A DNA stretch of 64,000 nucleotides from Clostridium sp. 'White wine YQ'. GTDB lineage: Bacteria > Bacillota > Clostridia > Clostridiales > Clostridiaceae. Location: positions 857,318 to 921,317 of the forward strand of contig NZ_JAQYUU010000001.1 in the NCBI RefSeq assembly GCF_028728205.1. Reading direction: 5' to 3'. Numbering within the stretch: position 1 is the stretch's first letter; every line of letters starts with the position of its first letter. A model generated the notes under the pieces. The model was not told the origin of the DNA and searched no databases. It saw nothing but the letters and a program-made list of their open reading frames with translations. Below are positions 32,905 through 41,148 of the stretch, piece after piece. The position numbers and the translations under genes are program-made.

Positions 32905-33939
32905 ATGGTGAACAAGGTATATTTTAAAGGGATTGATTCTTATTCTAAAACTGAAGAAATTAGTGCAGCAGCAGGTGAACTTTTAGAGAAATTAGTAAAA
33001 GAGGAAAATATAAAGCTTGAAAACTTTATACCGCTTAAAGTTCATTTTGGTGAAAGTGGAAATAAGACTTTTATTGAGTCTAAAAATTTTGGAGGAATAA
33101 TAAATTATTTAAAAGATAGAAAAATAGAAAGTGCATATATAGAAACCAATGTTTTGTATAAGGGAGAAAGAACAACAAGAGAGAGACATATAAAGCTTGC
33201 AAAGGAGCATGGTTTTACCGAGCTTCCTGTAATAATTGCAGATGGAGAACATGGTGAAGCTTACGAAGAAGTCGAGATAAATAAAAAGAATTTCAATAAG
33301 TGCAAGATAGGTAAAGAAATAGCAGATAAAAAGCAATTAATCGTTATAAGTCACTTTAAAGGACATGCGTTAGCAGGCTTTGGAGGAGCTATAAAACAAC
33401 TTGGTATGGGTTGCGCGGCAAGAGGAGGTAAGCTTGCACAGCATGCAAACTCTATACCTAAAATTAGTGCATTAAAATGTAAGGCTTGTAGCGCTTGTGC
33501 AAAAAGATGTCCGGAGAATGCAATAACTCTAAATAAGAAAGCAAAGATAGATAAAGACAAATGTGTTGGTTGTGCGTCATGCATGGCAATATGTCCACAT
33601 GGTGCTATAACCAATAGCTGGTTTGCATCTATTTCTAAATCTTTTAATGAAAGACTATCTGAATATGCTTATGCAGCAGCAAAGGATAAAAAGAATATTT
33701 ATATAACCTTTGCCTTTAACATTACTAAAAATTGTGACTGTGAAGGACATAATATGAAACCAATAGTTGATGATGTGGGAGTTTTTGCATCCCTAGATCC
33801 AGTAGCTATTGATAAGGCATGTTTGGATATGATTGATAAGGACAATAATAGAACTGTATTTAGAAGAGGGAGATATACTCTTGATTACGCAGAAAGTATA
33901 GGCTTAGGCAGCCAAGAGTATGAGCTTATAGAGGTTTAG
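32905..33939 (+). CDS. DUF362 protein with 4Fe-4S ferredoxin domain
   Basis: 344 residues. The DUF362 fold surrounds an inserted two-cluster ferredoxin (CKACSACAKRCP at about 193-204, CVGCASCMAICP at about 221-232). The opening VYFKGIDSYS and the segments SHFKGHALAGFGGAIKQLGMG and DDVGVFASLDPVAIDKACLD are typical of this family of anaerobe proteins. Biochemical role is not established; it is presumably an electron carrier or iron-sulfur assembly helper in the cytoplasm. TGGAGGATAT precedes the ATG. A small membrane-anchored gene follows directly. Confidence 0.9.
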   Translation: MVNKVYFKGIDSYSKTEEISAAAGELLEKLVKEENIKLENFIPLKVHFGESGNKTFIESKNFGGIINYLKDRKIESAYIETNVLYKGERTTRERHIKLAKEHGFTELPVIIADGEHGEAYEEVEINKKNFNKCKIGKEIADKKQLIVISHFKGHALAGFGGAIKQLGMGCAARGGKLAQHANSIPKISALKCKACSACAKRCPENAITLNKKAKIDKDKCVGCASCMAICPHGAITNSWFASISKSFNERLSEYAYAAAKDKKNIYITFAFNITKNCDCEGHNMKPIVDDVGVFASLDPVAIDKACLDMIDKDNNRTVFRRGRYTLDYAESIGLGSQEYELIEV

Positions 33940-34257
33940 GTGAGGATATTTGTGAAAAAGAGAAAGTATATAATACTAGGTGTAATTATAGTTCTTTTAG
34001 CTTGCGGAATATTTATGTACTCAGAGATGCGAATATCTAAAGGTGTTGTGTATGATTATATAAAAGCTAGAAGTGGGGAAGAAGTAGCAGACAAAGTTAA
34101 AATAGTTCCTACACTAAAATATTCTAAAAAATTTGGATACGAAATTGATGTTTATAGTTACGATAAAATAACTGGTATTAATGAAGTAATATTCTTTAAT
34201 ATGAAAAGAGATAAAGACAGAACCTGGAACATAGATAGTATAAAGACGAATCCATAA
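33940..34257 (+). CDS. Small protein with N-terminal membrane anchor
   Basis: 105 residues from a GTG right after the previous stop; a second GTG at 33952 is equally well placed behind GTGAGG and gives a 101-residue form. KKRK, then one hydrophobic helix (YIILGVIIVLLACGIFMYS), then a 75-residue polar domain outside the membrane. The Cys at the helix end is not in a clean lipobox. Family not recognised (DUF3139-like size and layout). Cotranscribed with the DUF362 gene. Confidence 0.65.
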   Translation: MRIFVKKRKYIILGVIIVLLACGIFMYSEMRISKGVVYDYIKARSGEEVADKVKIVPTLKYSKKFGYEIDVYSYDKITGINEVIFFNMKRDKDRTWNIDSIKTNP

Positions 34258-34280
34258 ATGAAATATCGATTAACAATAAA

Positions 34281-34314
34281 ATCCACTAGTTTAACTAGTG
34301 GATTTATATTATAG
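34281..34314. terminator. Bidirectional terminator
   Basis: AAATCCACTAGTT pairs with AACTAGTGGATTT, with AT-rich tails on both sides; it separates the small anchored protein gene from the convergent flavodoxin gene. Confidence 0.7.
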
Positions 34315-34776
34315 GCTAATTTTTTTAAGCCAATTTTTAATTTGCTCTCTATCAAAATTACTCATGGTTTCAAAACCAGAAAGGATAGTTGATTTGGGAC
34401 ATTCCTTCTCAATATTAATTTGAATTTGTCCTAATCCACCACCGCCGTGAGTACAGAAAGGAATAATTGTTTTTCCTTGCAAATCTACGTTTCTTAAAAA
34501 ACTTAATATGGGTGGAGCAAATGATTTAAACCAATTAGGTGTTCCTAAAAAAATGTAGTCATAGGACTCAACTGATTCAACTCCAGATAGTAACTTAGGG
34601 CAATATCCTCTCTCAATTTCATTTCTTACTTCCTTTGTTGCTGTATTATAATTAAAGGCATAGGATTTTTCAGGAATTAACTCTCTAATATCTCCTTTAG
34701 TTTGCTCTGCTATTTCTTCTGCTAATCTTTTTGTTGTATTAGAAAAAGAATAAAACACTACTAATATTTTACTCAT
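34309..34776 (-). CDS. Flavodoxin
   Basis: 155 residues. FMN phosphate loop SFSNTTK (residues 10-16), then YIFLGTPNWFKSFAPPI and PFCTHGGGGLGQ, the flavin-contacting loops of single-domain long-chain flavodoxins. One-electron carrier in the cytoplasm. The ATG at 34776 was chosen because GGAGG lies between it and the GTG four codons upstream. Single-gene transcript. Confidence 0.92.
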   Translation of the reverse strand: MSKILVVFYSFSNTTKRLAEEIAEQTKGDIRELIPEKSYAFNYNTATKEVRNEIERGYCPKLLSGVESVESYDYIFLGTPNWFKSFAPPILSFLRNVDLQGKTIIPFCTHGGGGLGQIQINIEKECPKSTILSGFETMSNFDREQIKNWLKKISL

Positions 34777-34897
34777 TATTACCTCCACAAAGTCTTATTT
34801 ATCTTCATATTACATAAATGATCATTACGTTACTTAATTATAACATTAATTTAAATACATGGAATTATAAAATTAAATAGGCAAATTTTATAAATAT

Positions 34898-34927
34898 TTG
34901 ACAGAAACTTATAGTTATAAGTTAATA
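34898..34927 (+). promoter_or_regulatory. Promoter of the second ECF sigma operon, with internal palindrome
   Basis: TTGACA at 34898-34903, with a weak -10 (TTAATA) at 34922. In the spacer ACTTATA and TATAAGT (34907-34922) form a 16-base dyad. Confidence 0.45.
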
Positions 34928-34950
34928 ATAGATAGAAGGAGGGGAAAGAC

Positions 34951-35499
34951 ATGGGAGAGTTTAATGAAAGTGAAATTATACAAGGCATTAAAGCTATGAA
35001 CATGGACAGCTTCCAAAAACTTATGACTCATTATGGAAAATTAGTTTATTACGTGGCCAGTAAAATATTAAACGAACCTTATGAAAAAGAAAGCATTGAA
35101 GAGTGCTATAATGATGTGTTTATGACTATATGGTCTAATATTGATTGCTTTGATTATAACAGAGGAAACTTTAAAGCATGGTTAATATCTATAACTAAAT
35201 ACAAAGCATTAAATATTAAAAGAAAAAGTTTAAGAGAAAATAATGTTTTAGAATATATGGATGAGATTACTTCAATATATGATGATGGCTTAGAGAAAAT
35301 TGAGAATAAAGAACTAATAAATGAACTTCTTGAGAATTTAGAAGAAAAGGACAAGACTATATTTCTTAAAAGATATTTAGAGGGAGTTCCAATTAAAGAA
35401 ATAGGAGAAGAACTTGGATATTCAGAGGAATATATATACACAAGAATTTCTAGAGCTAAGAAGAAAATTAAAAGAATAGTAGGTGATTATAATGGATGA
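34951..35499 (+). CDS. ECF-type RNA polymerase sigma factor
   Basis: 182 residues with sigma region 2 (MDSFQKLMTHYGKLVYYVASKIL ... FKAWLISITKYKALN) and region 4 (LEEKDKTIFLKRYLEGVPIKEIGEELGYSEEYIYTRISRAKKKI). It resembles the YlaC/SigV-type ECF factors. Strong AAGGAGGGGA site. Its end overlaps the next gene by 8 bases, so the two are translationally coupled; the partner is not a recognisable anti-sigma family. Target promoters unknown. Confidence 0.9.
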   Translation: MGEFNESEIIQGIKAMNMDSFQKLMTHYGKLVYYVASKILNEPYEKESIEECYNDVFMTIWSNIDCFDYNRGNFKAWLISITKYKALNIKRKSLRENNVLEYMDEITSIYDDGLEKIENKELINELLENLEEKDKTIFLKRYLEGVPIKEIGEELGYSEEYIYTRISRAKKKIKRIVGDYNG

Positions 35500-36160
35500 T
35501 AGAGAATTATTAAAGTTATTAAACACCGTGGAATATTCAGAGGAAGAGATAAATGCAATTGAAGAAAGTGCACTAGAAGCAACTAATAGTGTAGGAGAAG
35601 ATTTATATAATGTAAAAAATGATAAGATATTAAGAAAAGTAGCTTTTATGAGACTAGAGGGGAAAGTTAAGGAAAGTCTTCTTGAGGATGAAAAAATAGA
35701 ATATAAAATGATTATGCTTCAAAGTAATTATGAAAAAGAGATTTTTAGAATATATGCTGCATCAGATTGGGGAATACCTAGAGTATATATTGCTCTATTC
35801 ATTACGAATAAGAGAATATTTGCATATAAAATGAGTAAGTTATATGAGGTGTTAGAGGAATATTGTAATGAAATAAAGAATCTAGAACATCTAGTAGATT
35901 TATGGGAAAAGTGCGATACCATTACTTTTGAGTTTAATGATGAATATACTATATCTGCAAGAGCATATGGTGAAGATAATAGAAGAGTTTTTATGGAAGC
36001 AATTAAGTATTTAAATGAAATCAAAGGTATTAAAATTGAAGAGTATAAGAAAGTTAAGGTAAGTATACTTGCTTGGATTATTAGTCTTATTATTGTTCTA
36101 CTAAGTATAGGCATATTTTTATCAACTACTAATGATGCGATAAGGCAAATTTTTAAGTAA
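35492..36160 (+). CDS. Unknown tail-anchored protein coupled to the ECF sigma gene
   Basis: 222 residues from the ATG at 35492 (AGGTGAT six bases before). The first 60 residues are acidic and helical; residues about 65-185 look like a mixed, PH-like beta/alpha domain (YIALFITNKRIFAYKMSKL, then TITFEFNDEYTISARAYGED). One membrane helix lies at about 195-216, followed by a 9-residue tail. There is no zinc-finger, RsgI or DUF4367 signature. Gene order and the 8-base overlap with the sigma gene make an anti-sigma role likely, but with the bulk of the protein on the cytoplasmic side and almost nothing outside to sense with. Confidence 0.75.
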   Translation: MDDRELLKLLNTVEYSEEEINAIEESALEATNSVGEDLYNVKNDKILRKVAFMRLEGKVKESLLEDEKIEYKMIMLQSNYEKEIFRIYAASDWGIPRVYIALFITNKRIFAYKMSKLYEVLEEYCNEIKNLEHLVDLWEKCDTITFEFNDEYTISARAYGEDNRRVFMEAIKYLNEIKGIKIEEYKKVKVSILAWIISLIIVLLSIGIFLSTTNDAIRQIFK

Positions 36161-36179
36161 TTTATTTTGGAGGTGTAAA

Positions 36180-36605
36180 ATGCTTGAAAAAGCAATTATT
36201 ATAGCAACAAAAGCTCATATGGGGCAAGTTGACAAAGCTGGAGAAGTATATATTCTTCATCCACTTAGAGTTATGCTTTCAGGGAAAACAGAGCATGAGA
36301 GAATATGCGGGGTATTACATGATGTAATAGAAGACTCAGAGATTACCTTAGAATATTTAAGAAAAGAAGGCTTTTCAGAAGAAATTCTAGATGCTTTAGA
36401 TGCCTTAACAAGAAAATCTAATGAGAGCTACGATGAGTTTACAGAAAGGGTTATTCATAATAAATTAGCTTGTCATATAAAACTAGCGGATCTAAATGAC
36501 AATATGAATTTATCCAGGATTAAAAATCCTACAGAAGAAGATTATAAAAGGATAGAAAAGTATAGTAAAGCATCTGATAGAATAATTAAGAGGCTTAAAG
36601 ATTAG
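36180..36605 (+). CDS. HD-domain hydrolase, small RelA/SpoT-type (MESH1-like)
   Basis: 141 residues. Opening AIIIATKAHMGQVDKAGEVYILHPLRV is the start of the (p)ppGpp hydrolase domain of RelA/SpoT proteins; metal-binding HD pair at H47-D48 (VLHDVIEDS), and a later Asp in HIKLADLNDN. There is no synthetase, TGS or ACT domain, so it would be a stand-alone alarmone hydrolase or a related nucleotide phosphohydrolase. TTGGAGGTG precedes the ATG. It lies 19 bases behind the sigma-linked gene and may share its transcript. Confidence 0.85.
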   Translation: MLEKAIIIATKAHMGQVDKAGEVYILHPLRVMLSGKTEHERICGVLHDVIEDSEITLEYLRKEGFSEEILDALDALTRKSNESYDEFTERVIHNKLACHIKLADLNDNMNLSRIKNPTEEDYKRIEKYSKASDRIIKRLKD

Positions 36606-36631
36606 ATTAATTGATTTACTTTATGAATATG

Positions 36632-36665
36632 AGTAGCTGCAAATGAAATTGTAGCTACTTTTTTG
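36632..36665 (+). terminator. Terminator after the HD hydrolase
   Basis: AGTAGCTGCAA pairs with TTGTAGCTACT, followed by TTTTTTG. Confidence 0.85.
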
Positions 36666-36668
36666 TTT

Positions 36669-36718
36669 AAACAAATAACAATAAAGTGAAACAAAGTACA
36701 ACAAAATACAATAAAGTA
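36669..36718 (+). repeat. Helically phased AACAAA/AATAAA direct repeats
   Basis: Units such as CAATAAAGTG, AAACAAAGTAC, AACAAAATAC and AATAAAGTA follow each other at 10-11 base intervals directly upstream of the -35 box at 36719. They may be a curved UP-like element or a binding array for the regulator encoded next. Confidence 0.55.
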
Positions 36719-36747
36719 TTGACAATAGCAATAAAACTCAATATAAT
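36719..36747 (+). promoter_or_regulatory. Full-consensus promoter of the HTH/DUF4180/hydrolase operon
   Basis: TTGACA (36719-36724), 17-base spacer, TATAAT (36742-36747). Confidence 0.85.
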
Positions 36748-36782
36748 TTCACTATAGGATAGTAAAGAAAGGAAAGATTATA

Positions 36783-37268
36783 ATGGAAGATAAATTTTAT
36801 TCGATTGATCAAATCGCAGAGATTTTAGATATGCATCATAAAACTATAAGAAAGTTTATAACAGAAGGTAAGCTTAGGGCAAATAAAGTAGGAAAGCAGT
36901 GGAGGATTACAGGGCACGATTTAAGTTTATTTATGGAGAGTAATAACTTAAATGTTAGTAAGGAAAATGAACACAAAGAACAAGCTATTGAGTTTTCAAC
37001 TAACGGAGAAAATATAAGAAAATCAAGTGGAAGGATTAATGTATCTACTGTAGTAGATATCAATGAAATTAATTCGGATCAATATATGAGAATATCTAAT
37101 ACATTAATAGCTCTACTAAATAGTAAGGATCCTAGCATGGGAAATTCAACGATTAACGTAAAGTATTATGAAAAGGAAAATAAGTTAAAGGTACTACTTT
37201 GGGGAGAGGTAAAATTCACTGAAGATATGCTTAGCTTTATTACAATGCTTGTAGATGGAGGAAAATAA
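36783..37268 (+). CDS. Excisionase/MerR-type helix-turn-helix protein
   Basis: Residues 1-52 are a HTH_17 (excisionase) domain: FYSIDQIAEILDMHHKTIRKFITEGKLRANKVGKQWRI. A charged linker and a 70-residue C-terminal alpha/beta domain without membrane or metal motifs follow. It probably binds DNA and may control its own promoter through the repeats upstream. GAAAGGAAAG precedes the ATG. The next gene starts 1 base past its stop, in the same operon. Confidence 0.82.
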   Translation: MEDKFYSIDQIAEILDMHHKTIRKFITEGKLRANKVGKQWRITGHDLSLFMESNNLNVSKENEHKEQAIEFSTNGENIRKSSGRINVSTVVDINEINSDQYMRISNTLIALLNSKDPSMGNSTINVKYYEKENKLKVLLWGEVKFTEDMLSFITMLVDGGK

Positions 37269-37269
37269 A

Positions 37270-37635
37270 ATGAATTATGAAGTAATAAAAAAAGAAGATT
37301 TAGTATATATTGTTTTCGATTCTAATGAAGAACAATTAAAGAGAGAAGAAGAAGCAACAGATTATATATCTAAGTGTTGGGAAAATGACACAAATTATTT
37401 AGTGTTTTATGATAAAGCACTTTCTGATGATTTCTTTAATTTAAAAACAAGACTAGCAGGAATGGTGTTACAAAAGTTTATGAATTATAAGATTAAGGTT
37501 GGAGTTATTATAGAAAATGAAGATAGACTAAATGACAGGTTTAGAGAAATGATATTAGAGTCAAATAAGGGAAATGATTTTAGAACCTTTAAGGATATAA
37601 ATGAGACTGAGGAGTGGTTATTAAAACTAAGATAA
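37270..37635 (+). CDS. DUF4180-family protein
   Basis: 121 residues from ATG 37270, behind GGAGG. Alpha/beta STAS-like pattern (MNYEVIKKEDLVYIVFDS ... NYLVFYDKALSDDFFNLKTRLAGMVLQKFMNYKIKVGVI) matching DUF4180, a family without known function that is often next to HTH regulators in Firmicutes. The small size and absence of catalytic residues suggest a binding or modulator protein for the HTH partner. Confidence 0.78.
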   Translation: MNYEVIKKEDLVYIVFDSNEEQLKREEEATDYISKCWENDTNYLVFYDKALSDDFFNLKTRLAGMVLQKFMNYKIKVGVIIENEDRLNDRFREMILESNKGNDFRTFKDINETEEWLLKLR

Positions 37636-37651
37636 AATGGGGGAGAGATAA

Positions 37652-38491
37652 TTGAATGCAAAAACCGTTTTTAAATCGGTACAAGGAAAAAATGATATAT
37701 TAAAATACTACGATTCTTTTATTGAAAAGATTGATTTTCCACATGAGATAATTAATCTAAATTCATGTTTAGGAAATACATTTATTATAGCAAGTGGGAA
37801 AAAGGAAGCTCCTCCTATTATATTATTTCATGGGAGTGGAATGAATTCTTTTATGTGGCTAAAAGATATAAAAGAGTATTCTCTTAATTATAGAGTGTAT
37901 GCTATAGACATACCAGGAGAGCCAGGTAAAAGCAATGAATATCAAGCTTCTTTAAATGGAATGGATTATGTTTCTTGGGTTAATGATGTTTTAAATGAAT
38001 TATCAATAGAAAAATCAAGTTTTGTAGGTATTTCTTTAGGTGCTTGGATGGCATTAAAATTTGCCGTGAATCACCCTGAGAAAGTAGATAAACTTGTGCT
38101 TATTTCTCCATCAGGAATAGGACCACAGAAAAAATCCTTTATCTTTAAAGCTTTGTATTATTCATGTTTAGGAGAAAAAGGTGTTAAAAAGCTAGCTTAT
38201 AAAATTAATGGAAATAAAGAAATGCCCGAGGCTATCTTAAAATATCAAAGATTAATCACTAAGAATTTTATCTATAGAAGAGAGGTAATACCTATATTTT
38301 TAGATGAGGAATTGAAGAGATTAGATATGCCAGTAGCACTATTTGTAGGGGAAAATGATATAATGCTACATTCCCTAAAAACTGCAAAGAGGTTGAGTGA
38401 ATTACTACCTAAATCCAATATCAATATATTGAAGGATAAAGGACATTCTCTTACCGGCCTTGTAGATGAAATAATAGGATTTTTAAACTAA
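37652..38491 (+). CDS. Alpha/beta-fold hydrolase
   Basis: 279 residues from a TTG start behind GGGGGAGAG. Oxyanion loop ILFHGSGMN, nucleophile Ser128 in VGISLGAW, acid in FVGENDIML, and His in KDKGHSLTG: a complete triad. It resembles short-chain esterase / lactonase-like hydrolases; the substrate is unknown. Third gene of the HTH/DUF4180 operon, so it is probably the effector enzyme of this unit. Confidence 0.87.
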   Translation: MNAKTVFKSVQGKNDILKYYDSFIEKIDFPHEIINLNSCLGNTFIIASGKKEAPPIILFHGSGMNSFMWLKDIKEYSLNYRVYAIDIPGEPGKSNEYQASLNGMDYVSWVNDVLNELSIEKSSFVGISLGAWMALKFAVNHPEKVDKLVLISPSGIGPQKKSFIFKALYYSCLGEKGVKKLAYKINGNKEMPEAILKYQRLITKNFIYRREVIPIFLDEELKRLDMPVALFVGENDIMLHSLKTAKRLSELLPKSNINILKDKGHSLTGLVDEIIGFLN

Positions 38492-38493
38492 GA

Positions 38494-38528
38494 AAAATGG
38501 CTTACTTAAATAAGTAAGCCATTTTTTA
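38494..38528. terminator. Bidirectional terminator
   Basis: AAAATGGCTTACTTA pairs with TAAGTAAGCCATTTTTT; it serves the hydrolase operon and the convergent chemoreceptor gene. Confidence 0.9.
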
Positions 38529-38530
38529 TA

Positions 38531-39811
38531 TTATACTTTAAATATCTTTGTAAGCTTATTCATATCCTCAGACAGTGTTACAAGTTCACCTGAGGTTTTA
38601 TCAATCTTAGTAAATAAAATTTCTTGTGTATTAAGCTTTTCCTGAATATCATTTGAAACAGTAAGTCCACTATCTATAGTAATACTTATATCTTCAATTG
38701 TTGCAGTCATTTCTTCAAGAGAAGCAGCTTGGGTAGTTACTCCATCAGTTATATCTGATAACATAGAGAAAGTACTTTGAATACTATCAATAATTTTATC
38801 TATACTTAATTTTACTTCATCTGATTTAGATACACCAACTGCAACCTTTTCTCCAGCTGTATTAACTGCTGATACTACATTTTTGGTCTTTATATTCATA
38901 TCTTTAATAAGATTTCCGATATCTTGTAAAGAAGTATTTGTATCCTCAGCAAGTTTTCTTATTTCTTCAGCAACTACAGAGAAACCTTTACCTGCTTCAC
39001 CAGCTCTAGCAGCTTCAATAGCAGCATTTAAGGCTAAGAGGTTTGTTTGTTCTGAAATTTGAGAAATAATACTAATTATTTCAGATATTTTATTACTTTG
39101 TGCTTCAAGTCCAAGTACTTCAGTATTTACTTCTTTTGTGTTAGTAACAAGATCTTTTATAGCAACTACAATGGAATCAACTGAAGATTTACCTTCCTCA
39201 GCAGCAGAGTGTACACCTTTTGCATACTCTTCAATTTTTGAAGCAAGTTCTGCAGTTTTTTGGGAGTTATCTGTTATTCCAGATAGAGCAATGGAAGTTT
39301 GTTTAATGCTTTCAGCATTCTCATAAGAATGAGATATAAGCTTATTAACACCTTCATCTATTTCTTTAACTTTTTCATTAGCTTGTGTAATTATTTGATT
39401 TAAATCTTCAGCGGATAGAGTAACCTTTCCGGAAGAATTTTGTATTGTGGATATTAGAGTTTTTAAGTTTTCTTGAGCTGTTAAAAGTGATTCAATAAGT
39501 TGTCCAATTTCTCCATGTTGTAAAGTATCAATACTTGCAGTAAGATCATTATTTGAGATTGAATCAGCTAGCAAAACACTTTTCTTTAAAGGCTTTATTA
39601 GAAGGCCTTCAGATAGAAAAAATGCTATTGCCTGAAAGATAATAATAAAGATTACTGATTTACTAATAACTGAAGGAGTAACTATTTGAAAAAAGTTACC
39701 GTATGTATTATATGATAAGCTAGTCATTATACCTATATTTGATAATAGCATAGCTAAAAATACTAATCCCATAATACGAGTACGTATTGAAACATTTTTG
39801 ATTTTATCCAT
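38531..39811 (-). CDS. Methyl-accepting chemotaxis-type protein without a sensor domain
   Basis: 426 residues. Two membrane helices at about 8-27 and 45-67 are separated by only a short outer loop, so there is no periplasmic ligand domain. HAMP-like linker follows, then a full coiled-coil signalling domain with the conserved tip [20 protein letters not shown] and the flanking RKLAEDT. It should couple to CheA/CheW, perhaps sensing membrane state or a cytoplasmic cue. The ATG at 39811 is better placed after AAGGTAGGTG than the GTG four codons upstream. No other che genes are nearby. Confidence 0.9.
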   Translation of the reverse strand: MDKIKNVSIRTRIMGLVFLAMLLSNIGIMTSLSYNTYGNFFQIVTPSVISKSVIFIIIFQAIAFFLSEGLLIKPLKKSVLLADSISNNDLTASIDTLQHGEIGQLIESLLTAQENLKTLISTIQNSSGKVTLSAEDLNQIITQANEKVKEIDEGVNKLISHSYENAESIKQTSIALSGITDNSQKTAELASKIEEYAKGVHSAAEEGKSSVDSIVVAIKDLVTNTKEVNTEVLGLEAQSNKISEIISIISQISEQTNLLALNAAIEAARAGEAGKGFSVVAEEIRKLAEDTNTSLQDIGNLIKDMNIKTKNVVSAVNTAGEKVAVGVSKSDEVKLSIDKIIDSIQSTFSMLSDITDGVTTQAASLEEMTATIEDISITIDSGLTVSNDIQEKLNTQEILFTKIDKTSGELVTLSEDMNKLTKIFKV

Positions 39812-40291
39812 AATTATATGCACCTACCTTGATGAAATTTTAAAAATATTTACAAAGTCTTTTCCTAATTAATCTTTTTAATATTATAGGGTTTTAAGTT
39901 CAACTAATAATTTATTCATGCCTAAAAATGTCCAGAAACCGATATTTTCAAACAAGAATAAATTAAGTTTCCTATAAAAAACCCAATAAGATATATCTAG
40001 CTGTTATCAATTCCATCTTCCCATGTGACTTTAATAAAGGAAGGCTGTCCCACCTCCAGTAGAAATTTAAATTTTGTCGTTTTTACATAACAATTAATAT
40101 GGTATCATATTGGCTAATTATATCAAAGTCTAAAAACAAAACAATATTGATGATAAATCTCATTTTCAGTAATTTACTATAGTATTTGCTAAATTTTATG
40201 AATATTCTAATGTTTATCTAAAATTTAATAAGAAATTAATAAAAATGATATAATATATGATAAATAACTAATATTATCAAGGAGAATTAAC
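39812..40291. other. 480-base intergenic region with possible coding remnant
   Basis: Mostly AT-rich, but 40040-40075 contains a GC-richer patch. On the minus strand around 40010-40080 a frame reads (F)LLEVGQPSFIKVTWEDGIDNS then stop, which looks like the end of a lost protein. A riboswitch for the chemoreceptor was looked for and not found. GTATCATATTGGC near 40100 may include part of a promoter; nothing certain. Confidence 0.4.
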
Positions 40292-41026
40292 ATGTATGAT
40301 CATAATAGAGTAGTAATTTCTGAATTAAATAGATGGAAACGTGAAATGAGAATGAAACCTTCTATTTTTAATAGAGCTTCAAAAGGAGTTCAAAATAAGT
40401 TTAATGGAATTCTACCTGAAAAATATCATGAGATAATGACTGCTGCAATAAAAAATATGACCAAAGGAGTTTTGCTTGGTTCAGAATATATAGCTAAGAA
40501 GCCGATTGAAGGAAAATCATTAGAGCTTAGAGATGAGCTTGCCAAAGAAAAAATTAATTTTTACAAAAATACTGCTATTATAGAAGGAGCGGGTACAGGT
40601 GCAGGCGGTTTTTTATTAGGGCTTGCAGATTTTCCATTATTACTTAGTATAAAAATTAAATTTTTGTATGAGATAGCTGCTATTTATGGCTTCGATGTAA
40701 AAGATTATAGAGAAAGATTATATATTCTTTATGTATTTCAATTAGCTTTTTCAAGTCAAGCAAAGACTAATGAAATTTTTGAAGTGATGGATCAGTGGGA
40801 AAAAAATGTAGCAACCTTACCCCAAAATATTAATAAATTTGACTGGCGTGAATTTCAACAAGAATATAGAGATTATATAGATTTGGCAAAACTTCTACAA
40901 TTAGTACCCTTTATAGGAGCATTTGTAGGTGCGTATGCAAATTCAAAACTTTTAGATAAGCTTGGCAAAACTGCAATGAATGCCTATAGGATGAGAATAT
41001 TAGAAATTAAAAAAGTTGAATATTAA
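40292..41026 (+). CDS. EcsC-family protein
   Basis: 244 residues with the EcsC signature: an N-terminal helix pair, then GAGTGAGGFLLGLADFPLLLSIKIKFLYEIAAIYGF and a C-terminal VPFIGAFVGAYANSKLLDKLG. The family is related to the third gene of the Bacillus ecs ABC operon but mostly occurs without it; its role is unknown, presumably at the membrane. AAGGAGAATTAAC precedes the ATG. It is a single gene ending in a terminator. Confidence 0.88.
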   Translation: MYDHNRVVISELNRWKREMRMKPSIFNRASKGVQNKFNGILPEKYHEIMTAAIKNMTKGVLLGSEYIAKKPIEGKSLELRDELAKEKINFYKNTAIIEGAGTGAGGFLLGLADFPLLLSIKIKFLYEIAAIYGFDVKDYRERLYILYVFQLAFSSQAKTNEIFEVMDQWEKNVATLPQNINKFDWREFQQEYRDYIDLAKLLQLVPFIGAFVGAYANSKLLDKLGKTAMNAYRMRILEIKKVEY

Positions 41027-41034
41027 ATATTTAT

Positions 41035-41075
41035 AAAATACCTAAATATAATAATTTAGGTATTTTATTTTTTTA
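41035..41075 (+). terminator. Terminator after the EcsC gene
   Basis: AAAATACCTAAAT pairs with ATTTAGGTATTTT, followed by ATTTTTTT. Confidence 0.9.
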
Positions 41076-41148
41076 TAGGTTTTCTTTCTCTATAAATGGA
41101 AACAATAACTATATAAGGGTTAATAATATTTGCTAGGAGGCAAAATTA

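Noticed and set aside
36669..36718. CRISPR-like short repeats
   Set aside because: Units are 10-11 bases, contiguous and degenerate; there are no spacers and no cas genes.
39812..40291. A c-di-GMP riboswitch before the chemoreceptor gene
   Set aside because: Neither the GCAAA/tetraloop-receptor pattern nor a fitting P1 was found on the minus strand.
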